A DNA stretch of 64,000 nt from Pseudobdellovibrionaceae bacterium (GTDB lineage Bacteria > Bdellovibrionota > Bdellovibrionia > Bdellovibrionales > UBA1609). A program made the translations under genes and the position numbers. This document shows positions 1 through 8,860 of the stretch, one piece after another. The notes beneath the pieces were generated by a model. It was not told where the DNA came from and ran no database searches. It saw only the letters and a list, made by a program, of their open reading frames with translations. The stretch is taken from the NCBI GenBank assembly GCA_023898385.1, contig CP060220.1:2480001-2544000 (forward strand), read 5' to 3'. Position 1 is the stretch's first letter, and the number at the start of each line of letters is the position of its first letter.

Positions 1-1359
1 GAAGCTTCCGCAAAGCTGCCATCTCCTCCAGAGACAGAGAAGATCTCGTATTTAAGAAAAAAGAAGGGCAAGGGCAAAAGACGTCCCATCCCCGAAGATG
101 TCCAGCGAAGAGAAGAAATCATCGATATACCTGAAGAGCAAAAGATCTGCCCTCATGACGGTACTGCACTTGAGTGCATCGGTGCTGTAGTGACTGAAAA
201 GCTTGAGACTATTCCGGCACAAAGTACTGTGATCATAGAAAGGCGACTGAAGTACGCTTGCCCTTGTTGCGAGTCGCACATGACTGAGGCCAAGAGTTCA
301 TCGATTTTGCCAGGCACAATTGCAACGCCTGAGTTGTTGTCGTTTTTGATATTTAGCAAGTTTTTTCAAGGTCTACCGCTTTACAGACTTGAGGAGTTCT
401 ATCGTTTAAGTGGCATAGAGCTGACGCGGTCAACGATGGCCAGATGGCTCGTTCAAGTGGCCTCAAAGCTTATGCCTTTATGGAATATCCTAGAAGAGAT
501 GGTCTTTGACAGTGGTTATGTGGCCATGGATGCCACAGTGGTGCAGGTGTTAAAGGAAGAAGGCCGAAAGCCGCAAACGAAGTCCAGCATGTGGGTCAGG
601 GGCTCACCTGAAAAAGGTATAGTTCTTTTTGATTATGATGTCTCTGGTGGAGGTGCTGCGGCCAAAAGGCTTGTGACGGGCTACACGGGTGCCCTGCAGG
701 CTGACGCCCACAGGGGCTATGGAGCCCTAGAAAAGCACCATCTAACGCTCTTGGGTTGTCTTATGCATGCAAGAAGAAGGTTCCACAAAGCGTGGCTTGA
801 GGCCAAAAGAGAACCCGGTCTTGCGGCTGAGGGTTTAGCAATGATTAGGTTCCTTTATGACAAGGAAGAAAGCTACAGAGACCGAAACCTAACGCCCGAA
901 GAGCGAAAGCACTGGAGAGATTTAGAGATCGCACCGAGCATGGAAGCCATCAAGAAATGGTGTGAAGATAAAAAGCCTCAAGTCCTTCCAAGTTCAGCCT
1001 TGGGTAACGCTATAAGCTATTACATGAACGAGTATGAAGAACTCACCGCCTTTTTAAAGGATGGTCGCTATGAAATCGACAACGGCTGGGTGGAGAGGCA
1101 AATCAAAAGATTTGCGATCGGCAGAAAGAACTGGTTGTTTTGCGATACCGTTGAGGGAGCGAATGCGTCAAGCGTTCTGTATAGCCTAGCTCTCACAGCC
1201 AAGCTCAATGGGAAAAGCCCATTTGAAGTGATGGTCCAAATCTTTAAGGAATTGCCAACAGCCGAGTCGGCTGACGACTACGAAAGGCTTGTCTACTTGT
1301 TGCTATCACCGGAAAACCCTCAATCTTGCCGAAAAAAAGAAGGCGCTGTCATTCACTAA
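1..1359 (+). CDS. IS66-family transposase (TnpC), 5' end outside the window
   Basis: DDE transposase of an IS66-type insertion sequence, which cuts and joins the element ends. The reading frame is open from base 1 (codons in phase with position 1), so the true start is to the left. The visible 452 residues include a CPHD..C segment near residue 44, a CPCC zinc-ribbon-like pair near residue 87, the AMDATVV motif holding a probable catalytic Asp, the DAHRGYG segment with a second Asp, and a late EIDNGWVERQIKRFAIGRKNW block containing the catalytic Glu. An IS66-like terminal repeat follows 12 bases after the stop. No frameshift is visible in this part. Confidence 0.93.
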   Translation, partial: EASAKLPSPPETEKISYLRKKKGKGKRRPIPEDVQRREEIIDIPEEQKICPHDGTALECIGAVVTEKLETIPAQSTVIIERRLKYACPCCESHMTEAKSSSILPGTIATPELLSFLIFSKFFQGLPLYRLEEFYRLSGIELTRSTMARWLVQVASKLMPLWNILEEMVFDSGYVAMDATVVQVLKEEGRKPQTKSSMWVRGSPEKGIVLFDYDVSGGGAAAKRLVTGYTGALQADAHRGYGALEKHHLTLLGCLMHARRRFHKAWLEAKREPGLAAEGLAMIRFLYDKEESYRDRNLTPEERKHWRDLEIAPSMEAIKKWCEDKKPQVLPSSALGNAISYYMNEYEELTAFLKDGRYEIDNGWVERQIKRFAIGRKNWLFCDTVEGANASSVLYSLALTAKLNGKSPFEVMVQIFKELPTAESADDYERLVYLLLSPENPQSCRKKEGAVIH

Positions 1360-1363
1360 ACAG

Positions 1364-1385
1364 ATGGCGCAGTTGAGGCGCTCAC
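1364..1385 (+). repeat. Right terminal inverted repeat of the first IS66 element
   Basis: The segment ending GTTGAGGCGCTCAC (1372-1385) recurs at 1744-1757. Read from the outside inward it begins GTGAGCGCCTCAAC, close to the GTAAGCG type of start usual for IS66 ends. It lies just behind the transposase stop, where the right end is expected. Confidence 0.6.
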
Positions 1386-1757
1386 GTGCCGACGCCCCTA
1401 GCCTACGCGAGATCCATCCGTCAATAACGCGAATCGCGCAGTGGTTACGATTGAAACATAGGCTCTTCAGGACTGATTCGCACTTCAGAAAATCCGGTCG
1501 GCTTTTTTGTGGTTTTTCTGCGGCGAGAAAACCCCAGTTTGTTTTTGTAACCACTGAAGCTGCCCAGGTTCAGCCCATGGCGTACGCAATATTCTTTGTC
1601 TGTGCCATCGAATGCTTCGGCCGCCTTGATATGGGCTCGCCAAAACTCCTTGCCTGACAATTGTCCACTAGGTAATTCCATATTGACCTCCTTTGGTTGA
1701 AGGCCACTGTATAAAGAATCAAGGAATAAAAAAAGATGGTGCCGTTGAGGCGCTCAC
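1386..1757 (-). mobile_element. Fragment of a second IS66-type element in opposite orientation
   Basis: On the minus strand this segment starts with the IS66 end GTGAGCGCCTCAACGGCACC (1757 downward), followed by a ribosome binding site and a TnpA-like gene. It is cut off at 1385 by the right end of the first element. The simplest reading is that the first IS66 inserted into this copy. No tnpB or tnpC of this copy is visible; they would lie to the left of the first element. Confidence 0.5.
1445..1681 (-). CDS. IS66 accessory protein TnpA-like, probably truncated
   Basis: A 78-residue protein with the pattern LSGKEFWRAHIKAAEAFDGT then DKEYCVRHGLNLGSFSGYKN, typical of the helix-turn-helix accessory protein TnpA encoded first in IS66 elements. 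The start is ATG with a strong AAGGAGG site a few bases upstream. Usual TnpA proteins are about 100 residues or more, so this one may be shortened. Its orientation is opposite to the neighbouring transposase, so it belongs to a different IS66 copy. Confidence 0.65.
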   Translation of the reverse strand: MELPSGQLSGKEFWRAHIKAAEAFDGTDKEYCVRHGLNLGSFSGYKNKLGFSRRRKTTKKPTGFSEVRISPEEPMFQS

Positions 1758-1844
1758 AATTTAACCTTAAAATTTTGGACGGAAAACCCCAGTCCGTCTT
1801 GTTGTGAGACGGCACGAGAGGTTCGTCTGAGAATTTTGGTGCCT

Positions 1845-2129
1845 ATAAATGAAAACTGTCCTCATTCAATTTAGGGCGAGGCTTGATCTTGCGACCTGTA
1901 AGTTGCAAGAGCTCCTCTATGAGGCTCATATATGTCTCAAAATCTATATTTTTTTTCTTATTTCCTGAATTTCGTTCCATACATTAAATATTTCTGCATA
2001 GGCTCTAATTTTTTCAAGATCCATATTTGGAACATTTCTAAACAAAGTCAAAATATCACTTTTATCAGTAAACTCTCGCCGTCTGTCTCCTACAAAAGCT
2101 TGGATTTTCGTTGTGATTTTGCCGATCAC
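1845..2129 (-). pseudogene. Small gene behind dnaE2, apparently frameshifted at an A8 run
   Basis: A GTG-started frame begins 4 bases after the dnaE2 stop and encodes about 60 charged residues (for example FVGDRRREFTDKSDILTLF), stopping at 1944-1946. Directly before this stop there is a run of eight A (minus strand, 1949-1956). A one-base shift there opens the next frame, which continues with FETYMSLIEELLQLTGRKIK and ends at 1845. Joined, they give a coherent protein of about 95 residues of unknown function. It could be a decayed gene, a slippage site or a sequencing error. The tight spacing suggests co-translation with dnaE2. Confidence 0.35.
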
Positions 2130-2133
2130 TTTT

Positions 2134-5100
2134 TTAAAAAAAGTACTGCGTGGGCTCGATATTGAGTTGATTATCCGAGTCGTCCCACAAAGATTCGACT
2201 TTCTTCACCAACAGACTTACGGAATGACCGTCTCTTTGAATGCGACCTGATACAGTAACAAAACAATTAAATAAAAAAACGTCTTTGTATCTTTCATAGA
2301 CATCTGGCTTTAAAGCCAAGTCTAAAAAGCCCTGTTCATCTTCTAGGGTAGAAAAAGTCATTCCCTTTGCTGTGCTGGGTCTTTGTCGTACTAGCAGTAG
2401 GCCGCTAAGACGTATCCATGACCCGGGAGGTAATGAGCGCGCTTTTGCCGTAGACATTAACGGCAGCGCCCCCTGCGATCTCAATGCGCCCATGGGGTGC
2501 CCGCGATGAGACAAGGACATGGCCATGTAATCTTCTTGGATTTCGCCAAAGAGATCGAGATCCGCAAATTGGGTTTCCGCCGTGTCTTGATGATATGACG
2601 AGAAAAGATCGAGCTGACTTTGGCTTTTTTTAACATGATAAGAGAGTATATTCCAAAGTGTTGTCCTTCGATCTTCACCAAACACCTCTAGGGCTCCTCC
2701 CATAGCTAAGCGGACTAAGATATTTTTTCGCATTCGGGTACGGCCTAGAAAATCAAATAGATTTGCAAAAGGGCGCGCGCTCATGATCGACTCAACTTCG
2801 AATTTTGAAATGCCCTTAACCACCCTCCACCCTAATCGAAATCCTGACTTTTCTAGAGTGCAGTCCCAGTGTGATGTGTTGGGATCTAGTGGATAAACCT
2901 CTACACCGTGCCGCTTGGCATCGTCTATAAGCGTGTGGTTTGCATAAAAACCCATGGGTTGAGAGTTAATCAGCGAACAAGCAAACTCTGATGGATAGTG
3001 GCACTTTAAATAGCAAGAAGCATACGCCAATATTGCAAAACTGGCGGCATGGCTTTCTGGAAAACCATACTTTGAAAACCCTTGAATTTGTTCAAATATT
3101 CTTTTTGCATAATCTATGGAAAGGCCATTTTTTACCAAACCTCTCATTAGTTTTTTGCCCATTTCACTAATGGAATCCTCTGAGCGCCAGGCACCTATGG
3201 CCCGCCGAAGCTCATCGGCTTCTCCGGGACTAAATCCTCCTAGTTCAATAGCTATGCTCATCACTTGTTCTTGAAAGAGGGGAATACCTAAAGTTTTTTG
3301 AAGAATTTTTTTTATTTTTGGATGAGGGTAGTAAACGACTTCCTCTCCCCGTCTTCTTTTTAGATAGGGGTGTACCATCTTACCCACTATGGGGCCTGGG
3401 CGAACAATAGCCACCTCTATAACCAGGTCATAAAAATTTCGAGGCTGCAATCGACCTAGCATCGACATTTGGGCTCGGCTTTCAATCTGAAAAGTCCCCA
3501 CTGTGTCGGCTTTTTGAATCATCGCGTATGTGCGTTTATCATCGGCGGGTATCTCATGCAGCTTTAGACCTGTTGCTTTTAATGTTTTTTGTAAAGCAGA
3601 GAGCATGCCCAGAGACAATACATCGATTTTTAATAACCCTAGATAATCAAGATCATATTTGTCCCATTGGATAATGGTTCGCCCCTCCATTCGGGCTGGC
3701 TCTACGGGAACTATATCTATGATGGGGTCAGCCGAAAGTGTGAACCCCCCGCTGTGGATGGACAAGTGACGAGGGAATCCCTTCATTTCAGAGGAAAGCT
3801 CTTCTATAAGTTCGCGACGACTGGGGACCTCCATCGTTGCTGGAATATGATCGAATTCCTTTTGTAAAGCCTTGGCAGAGAGTGTTCCTACCTCTAGTCC
3901 CAATGCTTTACCCAGCTCCCGAAAGGCGGAACGCTTTTGATAAGTGACCACAGCTGAAACCATGGCGGCTCTATGCCGACCATATTTTTCGTAAATGTAC
4001 TGTATCACCTCTTCGCGGCGTTCATGTTCAAAATCCACATCAATATCAGGTGGCTCATCACGCTCAGCAGAAATGAAACGTTCAAAGAGTAAGTTCATTC
4101 GCACAGGATCAATGACTGTAATGCCCAAACAGTAACAAACAACGCTGTTTGCCGCTGACCCTCGGCCCTGACAGAGTATGTCTTTTTTATTTGCAAAATC
4201 CACTATGTCGTAAATGGTTAGAAAGTAATCGGCATATTGCATTTTGTTAATAAGATCCAGTTCATGATGTATCTGGGCTTTCACAGCATCTGGTGTGCCC
4301 CGCGGATAGCGCTGTGTTGCTCCAGACCAGGTGAGCTCTTCAAGATAGGATTGTGCAGAATGAGCTCTAGGGATCCACTCACTGGGGTACCTGTAACGTA
4401 GTTCACTGGGGCAGAAGCTGCACTTTTCTGCCACTTCGAGAGTTCTAGTTACTGCCTCTGGCATGTCTTTAAAGAGCTGTCGCATTTGAAAAGCAGACTT
4501 TAAATAACGCTCTCCATTGGAGTAAAGCCGAAACCCGGCTCGCTCTAAGCTGGTGCCCTCGCGCACAGCAGTCATTGCATCTTGTAGTTTTCTTCTGTTT
4601 TTTTTATGAAAATGCACGTCATTTGTGGCAACAATCGGCAGTTGAAACTCTTCACTGATTTTCATTGCACACATTGTTCTAAACTGATCATATCCATCTA
4701 GAAAACGACCAAGTGGTATGTATAAATCTTTATCGAATAGATCTTTTAACATTTTATAGTTTGAAGCCTCTGCTGGCAGAGCAACAAGACCAGAGGACTC
4801 TGGGATCTGTTGGCAGAAGTTTTTAAGCGATATTCCGGGGTCAGTTTTATCTCGATCTTGATGGCAACGAGTAATGAGTCGACATAGAGTAGCGTATGCC
4901 GCTCTGTCTTTGGCAAGTAATGTTATGCGGGGATGGTCTAATAGACGGATATCCGCCCCCACTATGAGCTTTAAATTCGAGTGTTTGCGACAAGCCCAGT
5001 AGGCTTTTGGAATACCATAAACCCCATCGTTATCTGTAATTGCCAAAGCCGCTAAGCCGACACTAGCGGCTGTTTCGATGAGCTCTTCTGGATGAGAAGC

Positions 5101-5148
5101 CCCTCGTAAAAATGAAAAATTGGTTTTACATTGAAGTTCTGCGTACAC
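2134..5148 (-). CDS. dnaE2: Error-prone DNA polymerase III alpha subunit DnaE2 (ImuC)
   Basis: SOS-induced C-family polymerase that, with ImuA and ImuB, performs mutagenic lesion bypass. The 1004 residues fit the DnaE2 class, shorter than the replicative DnaE. Visible: an N-terminal PHP domain starting with TNFSFLRGASHPEELIE, the palm segment GRGSAANSVVCYCLGIT near residue 329, the catalytic PDIDVDF near residue 368, and an OB fold near residues 920-990 (RLSGLLLVRQRPSTAKGMTF). The start is GTG. It lies 107 bases behind imuB in the lexA-imuA-imuB-dnaE2 order. That gap contains TAACTAAGTAA (minus strand, 5163-5173), one mismatch from the TTACN3GTAA box reported for Bdellovibrio LexA; this is only suggestive. 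Confidence 0.96.
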   Translation of the reverse strand: MYAELQCKTNFSFLRGASHPEELIETAASVGLAALAITDNDGVYGIPKAYWACRKHSNLKLIVGADIRLLDHPRITLLAKDRAAYATLCRLITRCHQDRDKTDPGISLKNFCQQIPESSGLVALPAEASNYKMLKDLFDKDLYIPLGRFLDGYDQFRTMCAMKISEEFQLPIVATNDVHFHKKNRRKLQDAMTAVREGTSLERAGFRLYSNGERYLKSAFQMRQLFKDMPEAVTRTLEVAEKCSFCPSELRYRYPSEWIPRAHSAQSYLEELTWSGATQRYPRGTPDAVKAQIHHELDLINKMQYADYFLTIYDIVDFANKKDILCQGRGSAANSVVCYCLGITVIDPVRMNLLFERFISAERDEPPDIDVDFEHERREEVIQYIYEKYGRHRAAMVSAVVTYQKRSAFRELGKALGLEVGTLSAKALQKEFDHIPATMEVPSRRELIEELSSEMKGFPRHLSIHSGGFTLSADPIIDIVPVEPARMEGRTIIQWDKYDLDYLGLLKIDVLSLGMLSALQKTLKATGLKLHEIPADDKRTYAMIQKADTVGTFQIESRAQMSMLGRLQPRNFYDLVIEVAIVRPGPIVGKMVHPYLKRRRGEEVVYYPHPKIKKILQKTLGIPLFQEQVMSIAIELGGFSPGEADELRRAIGAWRSEDSISEMGKKLMRGLVKNGLSIDYAKRIFEQIQGFSKYGFPESHAASFAILAYASCYLKCHYPSEFACSLINSQPMGFYANHTLIDDAKRHGVEVYPLDPNTSHWDCTLEKSGFRLGWRVVKGISKFEVESIMSARPFANLFDFLGRTRMRKNILVRLAMGGALEVFGEDRRTTLWNILSYHVKKSQSQLDLFSSYHQDTAETQFADLDLFGEIQEDYMAMSLSHRGHPMGALRSQGALPLMSTAKARSLPPGSWIRLSGLLLVRQRPSTAKGMTFSTLEDEQGFLDLALKPDVYERYKDVFLFNCFVTVSGRIQRDGHSVSLLVKKVESLWDDSDNQLNIEPTQYFF

Positions 5149-5255
5149 GTTATAAAAATGTGTTACTTAGTTAATACGTTACTTGATTAGTTGGCTTCTC
5201 AGTTTGTTTTGGCTCTAATTCTATTTTGCAAAATGCGTATTTTTTAAAAAAGCTC

Positions 5256-6587
5256 TCAGTCAAATATGCCATGGAGATATAAATCTTTATCTTCTTTATA
5301 AACCCAAAGCTCTTCTCCTGTATCAGTAGCTACTCGAAAGTAATCTCGTTCATATTGGTTATTCCACCAATCACCACTGATGTGCTCCGGACCTAACATT
5401 TTTACGACCTTCCAACGCTTACCTTGAGCCACTAAAATATCACCAAATTGACTGAGTTCTTTTGGTTCTTTGTAAAGACGCAATGGTCGCTCAGGTGTTG
5501 GCCACACCACTTCTGAGGCCTCACTGTCTTCTTCAGCAAATTTTCTAAGCCAAGACCTTTCTGGACGATAGTTTTCTACTGATTCGGCCACAAAAGCCTG
5601 ATGGGGACCAAGCCTCTCTGTTAAACGACTGACCAAGGCGGCCATGATTTCTTTTTGCTCTTCTTTTTTGCAAAAAAAATCTTTCTGACTGGCGGCCCCT
5701 GGAGCTGTGGAAAGTACTTTAAAAGTTACCCCCGTTAAGGGGGCCTCTAAGGGTGTAACCTGTAACTCTCGAGCCAATCGATCTTTTATAATGTCTAGCA
5801 ATCCTCGAGTGCTTCCTTGCGGCAAGGCCAACTCAAATAGCCATCTTCTTTTTGCTTGTTTTACCGTGGAGTACGGCTCTTGCTCTAATATGAGCTCCAC
5901 CACAGTGGCTCTTTCACTTCGGCCTCGCAACCGGGCCATAGACTTATCTATGAGTCCTCGCAAAACAAATGTAAGAGGCTCCAAGTTAGTGAGCGGCTGT
6001 GTGCTCTCTATTTGCTGCTCTTCAACTATAAATTCTTCTGGTTTAAAGCGAGGCCACGGGATATGTCGCGCATCGCGTACACGCATAGAGACAAAAAGAC
6101 CATCTTTGCCAAAACGAGAAGCCAGCTCATTGGGCCTCACTTCCATAAATTGACCCAATTGATTTATACCAAGCAGCTTTAGAGAGATAATCATTTTGTC
6201 GAGCTGATGAGTGCGAACAAACGGGCTCAAATAGTCATTTAAAATTTCTATGGGTAGATTTGATTTTTCTTTTATCTGATTATGATAGCGCGCCTTAGCC
6301 AAAGATGTGGGTATGTCTTGATCTAACGCAATACTCACCTTCATCTCAAATCGTCTTGCTAGCGCCAAAACGCCCTTAACAATGGTTTCTTCACTATAAA
6401 TATGGCTGCACTTACCAATTTCAAGAAAGATAGCTTCTTCACCGACAGCCACCTGTGGAGTCCACCGCAGACAGCTCTCTGCAAAAGCCTGCCCCTGCTT
6501 GTTTCCGCCAAGCAAAACACACAATACCCGCAGGTCACCTGTGGATTTGTCTGTGGAAAATGTGGACTCTTTAAAATCTTTCATCAT
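5256..6587 (-). CDS. imuB: ImuB, Y-family polymerase-like protein
   Basis: ImuB is a catalytically inactive Y-family (DinB-like) protein that links DnaE2 and ImuA to the beta clamp. The protein has 443 residues. The region around AIFLEIGKCSHIYSEE replaces the acidic palm motif of active DinB polymerases. Helix-hairpin-helix-like residues follow (LKLLGINQLGQFMEVRPNEL), and the C-terminus carries the ImuB-type tail RPLRLYKEPKEL. Its start overlaps the end of imuA by 17 bases, indicating translational coupling. The family is clear from gene order and overall pattern, while individual domains are divergent. Confidence 0.88.
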   Translation of the reverse strand: MMKDFKESTFSTDKSTGDLRVLCVLLGGNKQGQAFAESCLRWTPQVAVGEEAIFLEIGKCSHIYSEETIVKGVLALARRFEMKVSIALDQDIPTSLAKARYHNQIKEKSNLPIEILNDYLSPFVRTHQLDKMIISLKLLGINQLGQFMEVRPNELASRFGKDGLFVSMRVRDARHIPWPRFKPEEFIVEEQQIESTQPLTNLEPLTFVLRGLIDKSMARLRGRSERATVVELILEQEPYSTVKQAKRRWLFELALPQGSTRGLLDIIKDRLARELQVTPLEAPLTGVTFKVLSTAPGAASQKDFFCKKEEQKEIMAALVSRLTERLGPHQAFVAESVENYRPERSWLRKFAEEDSEASEVVWPTPERPLRLYKEPKELSQFGDILVAQGKRWKVVKMLGPEHISGDWWNNQYERDYFRVATDTGEELWVYKEDKDLYLHGIFD

Positions 6588-7116
6588 TTTGCATTCGCTG
6601 TTTTACAGCTTTTGCCTCCGCTGAACTAAAAATTTTTTCTCTATAAGCTGACACTTGCAGTTGAATCGGCCAAGCATTAGCTAATCTTTCGTCTAACATA
6701 ATCAATGCTGCACCCGCTTTTTCTGAAGCCAGCTGAAGTCTTCGCAAAACCTTCAACTCTGGCGTGGGCACATCAGCAACCACCACTTGAAACAATTGGC
6801 TTCTTAATATTTGCAAAACAGACCAGATCGTCTGAGCCACCGTGCCTGCTTCTACAAACAAAATTCTCTGCAACTGTACGTGCCGCTGTATGATTCCACA
6901 AGGGTAAATAGAAAACTCTTTTTCTACCCAAGCGGCCCTTAGCTGAGGGTTTTCTGCCAAAAAACGTACAACAAACTCTGTCTTGCCGGCGCCGGCGACT
7001 TGAGTGATGGCTCCTTGTGGTATTCCACTTCTCAAAGAAGAATGAGGCCACCACGCACGCTGAAAAGTTTGAGCACCAATGAGTTCTCTTAATTCATTTA
7101 ATGATGCCATAGTCAT
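6571..7116 (-). CDS. imuA: ImuA, RecA-like mutagenesis protein
   Basis: A 181-residue RecA/SulA-like protein with a Walker A-like VAGAGKTEF (residues 40-48) and a hydrophobic strand QVVVADV that resembles a Walker B. ImuA acts with ImuB and DnaE2 in SOS mutagenesis. The start codon overlaps the lexA stop (TAATG), and a second in-frame ATG follows two codons later. The downstream overlap with imuB is 17 bases. It is shorter than many ImuA proteins, and the C-terminus is basic. Confidence 0.85.
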   Translation of the reverse strand: MTMASLNELRELIGAQTFQRAWWPHSSLRSGIPQGAITQVAGAGKTEFVVRFLAENPQLRAAWVEKEFSIYPCGIIQRHVQLQRILFVEAGTVAQTIWSVLQILRSQLFQVVVADVPTPELKVLRRLQLASEKAGAALIMLDERLANAWPIQLQVSAYREKIFSSAEAKAVKQRMQNDERF

Positions 7117-7727
7117 TAATCCACATGTCTGATAACACCTTTTAGCACCCCTGCTATTGTGAACTCAGAAGCTGGATCAACTTGGATGATGTCATAGTCC
7201 GGATTTGCCGGGTGAAGCTCAACTCGACCGCGTTTCTTATAGTAACGCTTAATAGTGGCCTCATTATCAATAAGCGCCACTACAATCTGTCCATTAGTCG
7301 CATGGGCCTGTTGGTGAATAACCACTTTGTCACCGTCCATAATGCAGTCTTCTATCATGGACTGGCCCTCAACCAACAAGACAAAATGTGGTGCCCCCAC
7401 TGCAACCATAGATTTGGGCACCTCTATAAACTCATCGTATTCAAACCTTTCAATTGGCATGCCAGCGGCCACTCGCCCCAACAGGGGCAATTCAACGGCC
7501 TCGACCACAGCCTCTTGCTCAATAAGCTCTAATCCGCGTCCATTGTTACTCACCTGTAACAATCCTAACTGCTCTAAACGCACCTTATAGCGCTGAACCG
7601 TACCCACAGATCGAAACCCCAACCCCTCAGCCACATCTCGTTGGGAAGGCCAAACCCCCTGGGATTTTTTAAATTCCTGAATAAAATTAATGAACTGCAG
7701 TTGCTTGGCCGTTAAATTTGTACCCAT
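7116..7727 (-). CDS. lexA: LexA repressor
   Basis: Transcriptional repressor of the SOS response, self-cleaving upon RecA activation. Of 203 residues, the N-terminal winged helix-turn-helix contains WPSQRDVAEGLGFRSVGTVQ. The Ala88-Gly89 bond in RVAAGMP is the expected cleavage site, with Ser123 (EGQSMIED) and Lys160 (ATIKRYY) as the catalytic dyad. lexA is the first gene of the four-gene cassette with imuA, imuB and dnaE2, so the repressor and the mutasome share one transcript. A candidate operator and promoter sit directly upstream. Confidence 0.96.
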   Translation of the reverse strand: MGTNLTAKQLQFINFIQEFKKSQGVWPSQRDVAEGLGFRSVGTVQRYKVRLEQLGLLQVSNNGRGLELIEQEAVVEAVELPLLGRVAAGMPIERFEYDEFIEVPKSMVAVGAPHFVLLVEGQSMIEDCIMDGDKVVIHQQAHATNGQIVVALIDNEATIKRYYKKRGRVELHPANPDYDIIQVDPASEFTIAGVLKGVIRHVD

Positions 7728-7734
7728 AGATCAA

Positions 7735-7766
7735 AAAGCGTACATTAGGCGTACAGATGATGTCAA
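7735..7766 (-). promoter_or_regulatory. Putative lexA promoter with overlapping LexA operator
   Basis: On the minus strand a perfect -35 hexamer TTGACA (7766-7761) is followed by two direct copies of TGTACGC 11 bases apart, which together form GTAC-N7-GTAC (7740-7754). The -10 region is weak (TACGCT, spacing 18). A repeat at one helical turn overlapping the promoter is what a LexA autoregulatory site would look like. The half-site differs from the TTAC/GTAA box described for Bdellovibrio. The leader to the lexA ATG is very short. Confidence 0.45.
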
Positions 7767-7986
7767 TAGCAAGCTCGACAGATTTTTTTAAAACGCATTC
7801 TAAAGCAGATTCTGTTTAAAGGAGACAACTGATGGGCCCAAATGTAAAGACGACTCAACCATAGGCCATCGATCCAAACAGTACAAAAGACCCCAGCTCT
7901 GAAGTTCGCAATGAATAATTAGGGTTTCGGGGTTACCAACAGTTAAGTGAGAAGAGCCCAAAGTTCAACCGGGCAACTTAGGAAAT

Positions 7987-8062
7987 TGGCTCAGGTGGAG
8001 GGACTCGAACCCCCGACAGGGTGATTAACAGTCACCTGCTCTACCGACTGAGCTACACCTGA
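7987..8062 (-). tRNA. tRNA-Asn (GTT)
   Basis: The minus strand folds into a full cloverleaf. The seven-base acceptor stem TCAGGTG pairs with CACCTGA, the anticodon loop CTGTTAA gives anticodon GTT, the T-arm has GTTCGAG, and CCA is encoded at the 3' end (TGG at 7987-7989 on the plus strand). Confidence 0.97.
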
Positions 8063-8112
8063 ACGCGAGTCATTGATAATTATTTAAAGCGCCTTGCGTT
8101 GTCAATGGATTG

Positions 8113-8637
8113 TTATTGGCTGACTTTCTTCACGGGAAGACCCTCGAGTGTTGCAATGGCCTCTTCCATTTGTTGAGAGCGAAACACTTGTTTGCCCCAA
8201 ACAAAAATGCCATCCACCGATTTCTCCAGGGTTTTATCCGCACCCTTGATGTACTGAACACCCAGTGCCGGCATCAGGGTGGCCGCCTCAATGGTATCAG
8301 GCGTCACAAACTCTGCCTCTACCTTGCAAAAGCGACCAAACCACTTTTCAACTTCTACAAAGTTTAGCTCTTGGGCTTCGCCATTGTAGGCCAACCACTT
8401 CATACCCTCTTGCACCACTCTTAGTCCGCTGGGAAGGCTGACTTGCTTCACTCGAGTTTCACACCAGTCAACGGCACCCCTCAAGCGAGCGCTTCGAGAG
8501 GGAGATTTTTCTTCAAGTCCCATCACAGTTATGGCCGTGGAACTCAATCCCTGTTTCTTTAGATCGGATATAAAATAAACGGCCAGGGCCAAACCCAAAA
8601 TGAGAAAATTCAATTTAACGATAAGGGAGGTTTTCAA
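8113..8637 (-). CDS. Membrane-anchored protein of unknown function
   Basis: A 174-residue protein starting at a TTG with an AGAGG site six bases upstream. The frame also runs further upstream, but that part crosses the tRNA-Arg gene and cannot be coding. One hydrophobic segment near residues 7-25 (NFLILGLALAVYFI) anchors the protein, and the rest is probably periplasmic, with two Cys (DWCETR, FGRFCK). I do not recognise a family. It sits between two tRNA genes on the same strand. Confidence 0.7.
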   Translation of the reverse strand: MKTSLIVKLNFLILGLALAVYFISDLKKQGLSSTAITVMGLEEKSPSRSARLRGAVDWCETRVKQVSLPSGLRVVQEGMKWLAYNGEAQELNFVEVEKWFGRFCKVEAEFVTPDTIEAATLMPALGVQYIKGADKTLEKSVDGIFVWGKQVFRSQQMEEAIATLEGLPVKKVSQ

Positions 8638-8654
8638 AGCTGACCTCTTAAAAA

Positions 8655-8731
8655 TGGCGCGCCCGGATGGATTCGAACCACCGACCACATGATTCGTAGT
8701 CATGTACTCTATCCAACTGAGCTACGGGCGC
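8655..8731 (-). tRNA. tRNA-Arg (ACG)
   Basis: Cloverleaf on the minus strand: acceptor GCGCCCG pairs with CGGGCGC, anticodon loop CTACGAA gives ACG (read as ICG after editing), T-loop GTTCGAA, and an encoded CCA. Confidence 0.97.
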
Positions 8732-8860
8732 GCACGAAGACCTTATTAAGGAACCGTTTTTAGACATATTGGGCCATAAATGCAAGATCTGATGGGCATT
8801 TTCTGAGATTTCTCGTAAGTCTATGCGTGTGCCATTGACCAACCTGTTTAGGGGCAAACT

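Noticed and set aside
7832..7864. Ten-residue frame behind an AAAGGAG site
   Set aside because: The ribosome site is good but the peptide is too short to support, and no regulatory hairpin or downstream gene on that strand makes it a leader.
8638..8703. N-terminal extension of the membrane-anchored protein at 8113-8637
   Set aside because: The extension would lie inside the tRNA-Arg gene. The TTG start behind AGAGG gives a sensible membrane anchor instead.
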